Positions 25,695-34,800 of a stretch of 64,000 bases of DNA are shown one piece after another. Source of the DNA: Amorphoplanes friuliensis DSM 7358 (GTDB taxonomy: Bacteria > Actinomycetota > Actinomycetes > Mycobacteriales > Micromonosporaceae); the NCBI RefSeq assembly GCF_000494755.1, contig NC_022657.1:3634001-3698000 (forward strand). The letters are read 5' to 3'. Position 1 is the stretch's first letter. Every line of letters begins with the position of its first letter. The notes under the pieces are model-generated. The model made no database searches and was not told the origin of the DNA. It was given only the letters and a program-made list of their open reading frames with translations. The translations under genes and the position numbers were made by a program.

Positions 25695-27179
25695 TCAGTG
25701 GGCGATGACGGGGGCCGCGTCCGGGTCGACCTCGAGCGGGCCGGTCCGGAAGACCACGGCGGCGACGACGGCGCAGACGAGGAAGAAGCCGGCCGACCAC
25801 CAGAAGACCGTGTGGTAGCTCGAGATCGCGGCCAGGGCGGCGGTCTCGGGTCCAGGGGCCCGGCCCACCATGGCGTTCGTGGCAGCAGTTGCGGCGAAAC
25901 CGCTGAGCAGGGCCGTACCGATGGAACCGCCGATCTGCTGGGCGGTGTTGATCATCGCTGAGGCGACGCCCGCGTCCTGGTGCTGGACGCCGGAGGTGGC
26001 GGTGTTCTGGGTCGGGGCGAAGATCAGGCCCATGCCGAGGCCGATCAGGACCAGGCCCGGCAGGACACCGGTGACGTAGCTCGAGTCCAGGTCCAGGCGG
26101 GTCAGGAGGACCATGCCGCCCGCGGCGATCAGGGCGCCGAGCGGGACCAGCGGGCGCGGGCCGATCTTCGGGGTGAGTGTGGATCCGACCGTGGTGGCCG
26201 TCAGCATGACGCCGGCCAGCAGCGGCAGGAACGCCAGGCCCGACTGGATCGGCGTGAAGCCGAGGGTGTTGGTGAGGTAGTAGGTCAGGAAGAGCATCAC
26301 GCCGAACATGCCCGCACCGGCGATGGCGACGGCGGCGTAGGCACCGCCGCGGTTGCGGTCGATCACCACTCGCAGGGGGAGCAGCGGGTTGGCGACGCGG
26401 CGTTCGATGATGACGAAGGCGATCAGGATCAGGGCGCCGGCGATGATGAAGCCGTAGGTCATCGGGTCGTCCCAGCCGTCGGTCTCCGCGTTGCCGAGAC
26501 CGTAGACGAGCGCCACCAGGCCGCCGACTGCGGTGACGACACCCGGCCAGTCGAGGCGGGCACGGTTGCGGACGGGCTCGTCGCGCAGCTTGAAGGTCGC
26601 GCCGACGACCGCGGCGACGGCGAAGAGCAGGTTGACGTAGAGGCACCAGCGCCAGGAGGCGTACTCGGTCAGGACTCCGCCGAGCAGCAGGCCGACCGCG
26701 CCACCGGCGCCGGAGATCGCGCCGAAGATGCCGAAGGCCTTGCCGCGTTCGGCCGGGTCGGTGAAGGTCGTCGACAGCAGCGACAGCGCCGCCGGGGCGA
26801 GGGCCGCGCCGAACGCGCCCTGGAGCACCCGGGCGACGATCAGCATCTCGATGCCCTGCGCGGCGCCGCCGAGGGCCGAGGCCAGTGCGAAGCCGATCAG
26901 GCCGATGAGGAACATCTTCCTGCGGCCCACGTTGTCCGACAGGCGCCCGCCGAGCAGCAGCAGGCTGCCGAAGGCGAGGGCGTACCCGGTGACGACCCAC
27001 TGCCGGCCGGCGTCGGAGAAGGCCAGGTCGCGCTGCGCGGTGGGCAGTGCGATGTTCACGATCGTGGCGTCGAGCACCACCATCAGCTGGGCCATGGCCA
27101 GGACCACGAGGGCCCACCAGCGCCCGGTGTGCCGGTCCGGTGCGGTGGACGCCGGGAGTTCGCGTGTTGCGGTGGTCAT
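25695..27179 (-). CDS. MFS drug-efflux transporter, 14-TM DHA2 family
   Basis: 494 residues with 14 predicted membrane helices. The MFS motif A between helices 2 and 3 reads GGRLSDNVGRRKMF, and LDATIVNIALP in helix 1 is the DHA2 (EmrB/QacA) motif D1 region. These proton antiporters export drugs or metabolites. The ATG at 27179 has GAGGATCACC directly upstream; a frame extension to 27428 overlaps the next gene and is rejected. The gene ends with the stem-loop at 25651-25676. No TetR-type regulator is adjacent. The upstream gene on the same strand ends 49 bases before the start. Confidence 0.92.
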   Translation of the reverse strand: MTTATRELPASTAPDRHTGRWWALVVLAMAQLMVVLDATIVNIALPTAQRDLAFSDAGRQWVVTGYALAFGSLLLLGGRLSDNVGRRKMFLIGLIGFALASALGGAAQGIEMLIVARVLQGAFGAALAPAALSLLSTTFTDPAERGKAFGIFGAISGAGGAVGLLLGGVLTEYASWRWCLYVNLLFAVAAVVGATFKLRDEPVRNRARLDWPGVVTAVGGLVALVYGLGNAETDGWDDPMTYGFIIAGALILIAFVIIERRVANPLLPLRVVIDRNRGGAYAAVAIAGAGMFGVMLFLTYYLTNTLGFTPIQSGLAFLPLLAGVMLTATTVGSTLTPKIGPRPLVPLGALIAAGGMVLLTRLDLDSSYVTGVLPGLVLIGLGMGLIFAPTQNTATSGVQHQDAGVASAMINTAQQIGGSIGTALLSGFAATAATNAMVGRAPGPETAALAAISSYHTVFWWSAGFFLVCAVVAAVVFRTGPLEVDPDAAPVIAH

Positions 27180-27228
27180 GGTGATCCTCACGGAGGGTGG
27201 TCGAGGTACCCCCTCCGTATCGGATCCG

Positions 27229-27855
27229 TCACGGGCGAGTTGAGGGCTCTGCCGGTGCCAGCCATTCGCGCGCCGCGCTGACCAGGCCGGCGGGCTCATC
27301 GGCGTACAGGCGGAGCTCCTGGACCGGCTCGCTCGGCCCCTTGGGCAGGGTGAAGGTCGTCGGGCGGCGGAGCCGGACGTCGACGCTGGTCTGGCCCGCG
27401 GCGACGACGGCGAGCACCCGCCGGTCACCGTCGTCCTCGAACTGCACCGACTTGCTCGACGGCAGCGAGCGGTAGTGCTTGCCGACCGACTCGACGTCCT
27501 CCCACGGCACGGTGACGTCGAGGCCGGCGCCCACGCGCACCCGGAGGCCGGCCGGCCCGGTCACGTGGGGGTGGATCTTCATGCTCGCGTAGAAGCCGAT
27601 CATCCAGAGCAGTCCCCAGATGCTGATCACCAGCATGATCCACCGGGCGGGCGGCCACGGGACGACGTTCTTGATGATCAGGTCGAGGATGGGGATCTCG
27701 ACGACCGACAGCCCGATGAGAACGAAGAGGATCGGCTTGACGACGCCGAGGTACCCGAAGGGCGTCTCGCCGGGCCCCAGGTCGAGGGGCCGGCGCCGGA
27801 TCAGCACGAACATGCTGCGCCACATCGCAGCCTCGGCCCGCAGCAGCGCCTTCAT
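27229..27855 (-). CDS. Two-helix membrane protein with a PH-like cytoplasmic domain
   Basis: 208 residues from an ATG at 27855 with GAGGAGG upstream. After a short basic start, two hydrophobic helices (VVKPILFVLIGLSVVEIPIL and WIMLVISIWGLLWMIGFY) form a hairpin. The remaining 100 residues are strand-rich with HPHVTGPAGLRVRVG and VPWEDVESVGKHYRS, resembling the bacterial PH-like domains found in small actinobacterial membrane proteins. Function unknown. A TACAAT -10-like element lies 30 bases upstream. Cotranscription with the MFS gene is possible. Confidence 0.75.
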   Translation of the reverse strand: MKALLRAEAAMWRSMFVLIRRRPLDLGPGETPFGYLGVVKPILFVLIGLSVVEIPILDLIIKNVVPWPPARWIMLVISIWGLLWMIGFYASMKIHPHVTGPAGLRVRVGAGLDVTVPWEDVESVGKHYRSLPSSKSVQFEDDGDRRVLAVVAAGQTSVDVRLRRPTTFTLPKGPSEPVQELRLYADEPAGLVSAAREWLAPAEPSTRP

Positions 27856-27884
27856 GTCGCCTCCTCGTTTTGCAATACGACTGC

Positions 27885-27890
27885 ATTGTA
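27885..27890 (-). promoter_or_regulatory. Possible -10 element for the membrane-protein gene
   Basis: On the minus strand TACAAT reads toward the gene starting at 27855, which would give a 5' leader of about 22 bases. It lies in a locally AT-richer patch, in contrast to its surroundings. No convincing -35 hexamer is visible, so the call is weak. Confidence 0.3.
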
Positions 27891-27914
27891 ACCGTCGTGA
27901 GGAGGTTCTGTCGA

Positions 27915-28901
27915 TCAGGCGGCCGAGCTCCGGCGCACCCTCAGCTCGGCCGGGAAGACACGCTGCCAGTGCGGGGCGACCTGGCGGCGTACCAGTGCTC
28001 GCGTCGCGGCGGCCGCCATCTGCTCGACCGGCTGGTGCACCGACGACATCGGCGGTGTGGAACAGGCCGCGATCACGCTGTCGTCGAAGCCGACCACCGC
28101 CACATCCTCCGGAATGCGCCGCCCGGCGTCGGCGAGCGCCTGCATCGCACCGGTCGCCATCAGATCGCACGCGACGAAGATGGCATCCAGCTCCGGCTCC
28201 TCGGCGAGCAAGCGCTGGGTCAGCTCGTACCCCGCCTCCCGCCGGAACTTCCCGGCTGCGGCGACGTCGGGGATCCCGAGATCCCGGACGGCCCGCTGAT
28301 GCCCCTTCCGCCGGCCCTCGGCGCAGGGATTTCCCTCCTGCCCGTGCAGCGCGGCGATGCGCTTGCGGCCGGTCTCGTGCAGGTGCACCATCGCGGCGTA
28401 CGCCCCCTCGGCGTTCTCCACACCGACGAACGGGACGCCCGGAGCCGACGGGCTCATCGCCACCACCCGCTCGCACCGGGCGTGGAACTCCGCGGCCAGC
28501 GCCGGCGCGACATTGACGAGCACGACCCCGGCGCTCACCGTGTCGGCGATCCGCGTCAGCAGGGCGGCTGCGTCCGGCTTCTCCACCACATGAACGCTCA
28601 GCTGCGAGTTAGTCCCGGCCAGCTCCTGCAGGATCCCCGCGGTGACCCGCCCGTAATAGGGGCTGCTCCCGAAGACGGTGGCGTCGTCGACCACCACCAG
28701 CTCGATGACGTCGCCGTGCCCCGAAGCAAGCGCCCGTGCCACCGGATCGGGCCGGTAGCCGAGCCGGTCGATGACCTCCCGGACCCGCGCCCGCGTGTGC
28801 GGTGCCACCCCTGGCGCATCGTTGATCACCCGTGAGACGGCGGCCTTCGACACCCCCGCCCCGGCAGCGACATCGGCCAGCGTCGGTCTCCTTTGTGGCA
28901 T
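27915..28901 (-). CDS. LacI-family transcriptional regulator
   Basis: 328 residues. The helix-turn-helix reads LADVAAGAGVSKAAVSRVIN, with the hinge at PDPVARALASG, then a two-lobed sensor domain with AIFVACDLMATGAMQAL and DVAVVGFDDSVIAA. The ATG at 28901 is preceded six bases upstream by TATAGT (28908-28913 on the minus strand), suggesting a leaderless message. No sugar transporter or glycosidase adjoins it: the neighbours are a membrane protein and a lipoprotein, so its regulon is probably elsewhere. It differs clearly from the LacI protein at 2051. Confidence 0.9.
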   Translation of the reverse strand: MPQRRPTLADVAAGAGVSKAAVSRVINDAPGVAPHTRARVREVIDRLGYRPDPVARALASGHGDVIELVVVDDATVFGSSPYYGRVTAGILQELAGTNSQLSVHVVEKPDAAALLTRIADTVSAGVVLVNVAPALAAEFHARCERVVAMSPSAPGVPFVGVENAEGAYAAMVHLHETGRKRIAALHGQEGNPCAEGRRKGHQRAVRDLGIPDVAAAGKFRREAGYELTQRLLAEEPELDAIFVACDLMATGAMQALADAGRRIPEDVAVVGFDDSVIAACSTPPMSSVHQPVEQMAAAATRALVRRQVAPHWQRVFPAELRVRRSSAA

Positions 28902-28976
28902 CCGCCAACTATAGGAGGATTCGCCCGTCCGCTGCCTTCCCTTTGTTTCCGCCCTCGGCGCAGGACCGGCGGCGGG

Positions 28977-29489
28977 TCACTCGGCGATCGGGGTGAAGGC
29001 CTCGACGGCGGAGGCGCAGGTGTCCGGCGCGTCGACGACCACTGTGGCCGGGTCCTCGGGGGCGGAGACCTTCAAACCCTTTACCCGTACGGGATCACAG
29101 GCCTTGGTGGCCGGCCGGAGCACCGCCTGGACCCGGTCGCCGGGTGACAGGAGGATGGCCTGGGTCTTGTCGCCGGCGGGGGTCAGCGAACCGATCGCCG
29201 GGTGGCCGTGGAGCGAGCAGGCGTGGCCGGTGATGTTCTCGAAGATCAGGGCCTGGTCGCCACCGGTGATGCGGAGTTCGCCGGTGCGGCACGGGGTGGG
29301 CGGTTCGCCGGTGGCGGGGTCGACGAAGTCGGCGCCCTCGTCCGGGACGACAAACGTGTACTCGGTGGACGACGCGGGCAGCAGCGACGTCGCCGTGGTG
29401 AGCTCGCCGGCTTCGGTCGAGGTGGAACCGCAGGCGGCGGTGCTCAGGAGCAGACCCACCACGCCGGCCATCAGCAGTGTCGTGCGCAT
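28977..29489 (-). CDS. Secreted lipoprotein with a DUF4232-like domain
   Basis: 170 residues. The signal peptide ends in the lipobox STAAC at Cys20, followed by a Ser/Thr-rich spacer. The body has the DUF4232 pattern: CRTGELRITGG near the start, FENITGHACSLHGHPAIG with its paired Cys and GHP motif, and a C-terminal Cys pair (KACDPV, DTCAS). These domains are probably small extracellular beta-sandwiches; their function is unknown. Four Cys in the mature domain could form two disulfides. The gene stands alone between a regulator and the broken transpeptidase gene. Confidence 0.85.
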   Translation of the reverse strand: MRTTLLMAGVVGLLLSTAACGSTSTEAGELTTATSLLPASSTEYTFVVPDEGADFVDPATGEPPTPCRTGELRITGGDQALIFENITGHACSLHGHPAIGSLTPAGDKTQAILLSPGDRVQAVLRPATKACDPVRVKGLKVSAPEDPATVVVDAPDTCASAVEAFTPIAE

Positions 29490-29562
29490 CGGGGTTCTCC
29501 TCCAGCAGTGCCGTGTCCGTCCCCGTAGACGCTAGGAGGACGGGCGACGGTACTGCTCCCCT

Positions 29563-31024
29563 TTACGTGCCAAGCGTTCCGAGCACCGCGGCGACGCCGT
29601 CGGCCCGGGGGTCGCTGGCCGCGTCCAATGTCGTGCCGCGCAAGCGCGCCAGCTGCACGTGGCCGCCGCTGTCGTGCAGGGCCGCCGTGGTGGTGACCGG
29701 GAGATCGCCGGCGGCGGCGGTCAGGTCGCCGGCGCCCGGTGTGCCGGGCTCCAGCACCAGGCCGCCCGGGCCGATGATCCAGCGTGGCCGGTCGACGATC
29801 GCCTGCGGGTCCTCGCCGCGGAGTGCGTCCGCGGCCAGCTGGGCCAGGATCCACGGCTGGGAACGCCCGCCCTGGCAGCCCAGCGCCAGAACGGTGTCGC
29901 CATCGATCGCCACCACCGGACACAGGGTGTGCGGGGGACGGGATCCGGGGACGAGCCGGCCGGGGTGCCGCGGGTCGAGGCTGAACATCGAGCCCCGGTT
30001 GTGCAGCACGATGCCGGTGTCCGGTTCGAGCAGACCGGACCCGAAGCTGTGGAACAGGCTCTGGATCAGCGACACCGCGGTGCCGTCGGCGTCCACCGCG
30101 GTCACGGCGACGGTGTCACCGGTCGGGATCGGGCCGGTTGCGGCACCGGCCGCGGGCCGCGGGGCGTCCAGCAGCAGGCCGGGCAGGTCGACCGGCCCGG
30201 TACGCGGATCGCCGAGCAGGGCGTCCCGGGCCGCCTGGGCGCGCCGGGCGTCGGTCAGCAGCCGGCCGGAGCCGACCAGGGCGAGGAACGTCGCGCCCTG
30301 GCTCGGCGGCGGAGCCGCGGCCCACTCGGCGCCGTGGGCGTACCGGAGGAGGGGGTCGGTGATCTCGGCGCGGTGGGCGGCCAGGTCGGCGGCGGTCAGC
30401 GGGCTGCCGAGGCGGGTGAGCCCGGCGGCGAGGCGCTGCCCCAGGGGGCCGCGGTAGAAGGTCGTCCAGTCCCCGGCCAGCTCGGTCAGGGACGCGGCCA
30501 GGGCGGGCTGGCGCACGACGGTGCCCTCGCCGGCGTCGCCGAACACCGCACGCAGGCCGGGGTCGGCGCTGATGGTGTCCCGGCCCTCGCGCAGTGCCCG
30601 GCCGAGACCGGGGCTGACCGCGGCACCCCCGGCGGCCAGGGCGATCGCCGGGGCGAGTCGGTCGGCCCAGCCGAGCCGGGCGCCGAGGCTTGCGACCGCC
30701 GCCCACCCCGCCACCAGGCCGGGGACGGTGATGGTCAGCGGGCCGGTGTCGGGCATGACGGTGGTGCCGGCCGCCCGCAGAGCGTCCGGGTCGGCGGCTG
30801 CGGCCGCGGCGCCGAGTGACAGCACCGCGGCGGGGCCGGCCACCGGCGGGCCGGACGATCGCGGTCAGGTCACCGCCGATCGAGCACTGGTGCGGGTAGA
30901 CGACCGTGAGCGCGGCTGCCGCGGCCAGTGCGGCGTCCAGGGCGTTGCCGCCCGCGGCGACGACGGCCCGGCCCGCTGCCACGGCCTCGGGATGCGGAGC
31001 GGCCAGTGCTACGTCACCATTCAT
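29563..31024 (-). pseudogene. Gamma-glutamyltranspeptidase-like gene, frameshifted near 30832-30835
   Basis: The ATG at 31024 opens a frame reading HPEAVAAGRAVVAAGGNALDAALAAA and PHQCSIGGDLTAIVRPAGG, the typical N-terminus of the family. Just after, a run of four G on the plus strand carries one base too many. The matching continuation PAAVLSLGAAAAA and TVPGLVAGWAAV lies in the next frame and runs to the stop at 29563. With the indel repaired the protein is about 486 residues. The nucleophile region is GDTVAVTAVDADGTAVSLIQS; the first Thr aligns with the catalytic Thr, but the usual TTH has become TVA. There is no signal peptide. A single homopolymer indel could be a sequencing error, in which case the gene is intact. 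Confidence 0.78.
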
Positions 31025-31088
31025 GAGTCAGCACGCTACCCAGGGTGGGCCGGCGCGCACGAGGCTGCCCAAAACAATCAACTTGTCG

Positions 31089-31646
31089 TCAGGCGGCCGG
31101 CACGTCGCTGCTGACGCGCGGCTGCCGGTGGTCCGTGAGCCGGAAACCGACACCCCGGACGGCGTCGATGGTCACCCCGGTGCCGATGCGGCTCAGCTTG
31201 CGGCGCAGTCGTTTGACCAGCGACTGCACGTCGGCCTTGCGTTCCAGGCCCTCGTCCTGCCACACCGCCCGGTGCAGCTCCCGGTAACTCCAGGCCCGGA
31301 CCGGTTCGGTGCGCAGACAGGCCAGCAGGGCCAGCTCGAGCCTGGTCAGGCCCACTTCCCGGTCGCCGTGGCGGACCGCGGGCCGGGCCGTGTCGATCAG
31401 CAACTCGTCGGGGGCGGCGTCGTCCGCGGGCCGGGACGGAGCGTTGGCGATCAGCCGGCGGAGCTCGTCGAGATCGGACACCAGCAACAGCGGGGCGATG
31501 CCCTCGAGACGTTCGGCGAGGCGGATCCGGTCGGCGGCCGACGGCGCCACCGCGATGAGCAAAGGAAGCAACTCGTCGGCACGCCCGGCTTCCGCTCCGG
31601 CACCTTCGTCGAGTTCGGCCACGGCACCTGCCTGGAACGAGGGCAT
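31089..31646 (-). CDS. Winged-helix transcriptional regulator (Trans_reg_C), without canonical receiver
   Basis: 185 residues. The C-terminal OmpR/PhoB-type winged helix is clear: VGLTRLELALLACL, WSYRELHRAVW, the recognition helix region VQSLVKRLRRKLSRI and DAVRGVGFRL. The N-terminal 60-odd residues (LLPLLIAVAPSAADRIRLAE, IAPLLLVSDLDELRRLI) look like a reduced beta-alpha-beta unit and lack the Asp/Lys set of a receiver, so it should not be phosphorylated by a histidine kinase in the usual way. It is a paralogue of 36429-36953, which shares this architecture, and the two genes flank the large subtilase, both transcribed on the minus strand. No good ribosome-binding site is seen before the ATG. 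Confidence 0.82.
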   Translation of the reverse strand: MPSFQAGAVAELDEGAGAEAGRADELLPLLIAVAPSAADRIRLAERLEGIAPLLLVSDLDELRRLIANAPSRPADDAAPDELLIDTARPAVRHGDREVGLTRLELALLACLRTEPVRAWSYRELHRAVWQDEGLERKADVQSLVKRLRRKLSRIGTGVTIDAVRGVGFRLTDHRQPRVSSDVPAA

Positions 31647-31710
31647 GTCTGCCCGGTCTGCACCCGAGGTGCCTTGTTTCGCTTACCAACCGATAGTGAC
31701 GAGTTGCTCA

Positions 31711-31750
31711 CCTAATGGCTTGATCATCCATTCATACCGATCATAGTGTC
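31711..31750 (-). promoter_or_regulatory. Upstream motif A shared with the paralogous regulator gene
   Basis: An AT-richer stretch containing CCTA, TTGATCA (31720-31726), CGATCAT and TGTC in this order. The same ordered blocks occur at 36992-37040 upstream of the paralogous regulator. TTGATCA begins 74 bases before the regulator start. It also lies about 165 bases upstream of the subtilase start, so it could act on both divergent genes. Confidence 0.45.
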
Positions 31751-31890
31751 CAACCGGGCAGCCGGCGTGACCCGCCCGGCGTCTGGGCGCGGGTTCCCGC
31801 TGACCGGTCTCATCCCAACGGTCAGCGCAGACCCCTCACCCACTCCATCGCTCGTTCCTACCCGGGGTCGTCCTGAAGGAGACAGCAACA

Positions 31891-34800
31891 GTGTCAAGAC
31901 GTCCAAGCAGGAGACGCGGCGCCAGATCCCTGGTCGCCGCGGGCATGGCCGGCATTCTTGCCGCAGGCCTCGTGGCCATCGGCTCGGCGACGCCCGCCTC
32001 GGCGGCGCCGGCCGCGTCCAAAGACGACAAGATCCGTCCGGAGCTGACCGCACAACTGAAGGACAAGAACGCGGGGGACTTCTGGATCCGGTTCGGCGCC
32101 AAGGCGGATCTGAGCGCGGCCAGTGCGATCAAGGACTGGGACAAGCGCGGCAAGGCGGTTGCCGACGCACTTCGCAAGACCGCGGCCGACAGCCAGGCGG
32201 GCATCAAGGCCGAGCTCGACGGTACGGGCACCAAGTACCAGACGTTCTGGGCCAGCAACGCGATCAAGGTCACCGGCGGTTCGCAGGCGATGGTGCAGAG
32301 CTTCGCCGCGCACGCCGAGGTCCAGGGTCTCTACCCGACCCGCGAGTACAAGGTTCCCGAGGTCACCAAGGGCGCCACGGAAAAGACGGTGAACGCCCTC
32401 GAGTGGGGCATCGCCAACATCAACGCCGATGACGTCTGGGACCAGTACGGGGTCACGGGCGAGGGCATCACGGTGGCGAACATCGACACCGGTGTCCAGT
32501 TCGACCACCCGGCGCTGGTGAAGTCGTACCGCGGCAACAAGGGCGACGGCACGTTCGACCACAACTACAACTGGTTCGACGTGGCCGACTCCTGCAACGG
32601 CGCGCCCTGCGACACCAACAACCACGGCTCGCACACCATGGGCACGATGGCGGGCTCGGACGGCGCCAACCAGATCGGTGTCGCGCCGGGCGTCAAGTGG
32701 ATCGCGGCCAACGGCTGCTGCCCCTCCGACGCCGCCCTGATCGAGTCCGGGCAGTGGATGCTGGAGCCGACCGACCTCGCGGGTGCGAACCCGGACGCGA
32801 GCAAGCGGCCGAACATCATCAACAACTCCTGGGGCACGACGCTGCCGTCGAACGACCCGTTCATGGAGGATGTGACGCTGGCGTGGACCGCCTCGGGCAT
32901 CTTCGGGACCTGGTCCAACGGCAACAGCGGCTCGGGCTGCAACACCTCCGGCTCGCCGGGCAGTTCGGTCAGCAACTTCTCGTCGGGCGCCTACGACATC
33001 AACAACAACATCGCGAGCTTCTCCAGCCGCGGTGCGGGCCAGAACGGCGAGATCAAGCCGAACATCTCGGCGCCCGGCGTGAACGTGCGCTCGAGCGTCC
33101 GGGGCAGCGGGTACGCCAGCTTCAACGGCACGTCGATGGCCGCGCCGCACCTGGCGGGCGCGATCGCGTTGCTGTGGTCGGCGGCTCCCGCCCTGGTCGG
33201 TGACGTCGCGGCGACGCGGGCGTTGCTGGACAACACGGCGATCGACAAGGCCGACACGCAGTGCGGTGGCACCACCGACGACAACAACGTCTTCGGTGAG
33301 GGCCGCCTCGACGCGCTGGCCCTGCTCAACGCCGCCCCGATCGGCGACACCGGCACCCTGAACGGCACGGTCACGGCGGAGGCGACCGGTGCCCCGATCC
33401 CCAACGCCACGGTGACCCTGACGGGTGCCGCGGCACGCGACCTCACCACGGGAGCGGACGGGAAGTTCTCGTCGCTGCTGCCGGCCGGTGAGTACCAGGT
33501 CGCCGTGACGGCGTTCGGTTACGCCGGCAAGACGGCGTCGGCCACGGTCACCACCGGAGCGACCACCACGGTCAACTTCGCGCTGGCCGCGGTTCCGAGT
33601 GTCACCGTCAGCGGTGCGGTCACGGACGGTTCCGGCCACGGCTGGCCCCTGTACGCGAAGGTCAGCGTCGCGGGCCCGTCGGGCGTGTCCGACTACACCA
33701 CCCCGGCGAACGGTCGTTACAGCTTCAGCCTGCCGGCCGGCGCCACGTACGCGATCACGGTCGACCCGGAGTACCCGGGTTACGAGACCGTCACCAAGGA
33801 CCTGGTCGTCGGTACGCGCAACGTCACCAACAACGTCGCGGTGCCGGTCGACCTCGAGGCGTGCACCACGGCGCCCGGGTACGCGTACAAGTCCGACGGT
33901 GAGTACGAGACCTTCGACGGGTCCACCGCTCCGGCGGGCTGGTCCGTCGTGGACAACGCGGGCAACGGCCAGGTGTGGAAGTTCACCGACAGTGGTGCAC
34001 GCGGCAACCTCACCGGCGGTACCGGCAACTTCGCCATCATCGACAGTGACGACTACGGCGCGGGTGGCCGTCAGGACACCTCGCTGGTCAGCCCCGTCAT
34101 CGACCTGAGCGGCGTCGCCACCCCGGTGGTCCGGTTCAACCAGGACTACGACTGGCTGGGCACCGACAAGGCCGACGTCGACGTCACCGTCGACGGCGGT
34201 ACCACCTGGACCAACGTGCTCCGGCAGTCGGCCGACGCCCGCGGTCCGCGCACGACCGAGGTGCCGCTCCCGCAGGCCGCCGGCAAGTCGGCGGTGCAGG
34301 TCCGCTTCCACTACTACGACGCCACGTACGAGTGGTGGTGGGAGGTCGACGACGTCCTGATCGGCAGCGCCCGGACCTGTGAGCCGGTCGACGGCGGTCT
34401 GGTCCTCGGCAACGTCAAGGACGAGAACACCGGCACGTACGTCAACGGCGCGACGGTCACCAGCGACGACGCTCCGGGCGAGAAGGCCACGAGCATGGCG
34501 ACCCCGGACGACACCGGGCTCGCGGACGGCTTCTACTGGATGTTCTCGTCGAAGACCGGCTCGCACAAGTTCACGGCCAAGGCCGGCAACTACGTCTCGC
34601 AGACCAAGACGGTCGACGTCGAGGCGGACTGGGCCACCCAGGCGAACTTCGAGCTGGCCGCCGGTCAGCTCTCGGTCTCGCCGACGGCGCTCGCGGGCAC
34701 CGCACGGATGCCCTCGGGCAAGGTCAGCAAGTCGTTCACGGTGACCAACACCGGCAAGGCGCCGGTCGACGTCGAGTTCAGCGAGCGTGACAACGGCTTC

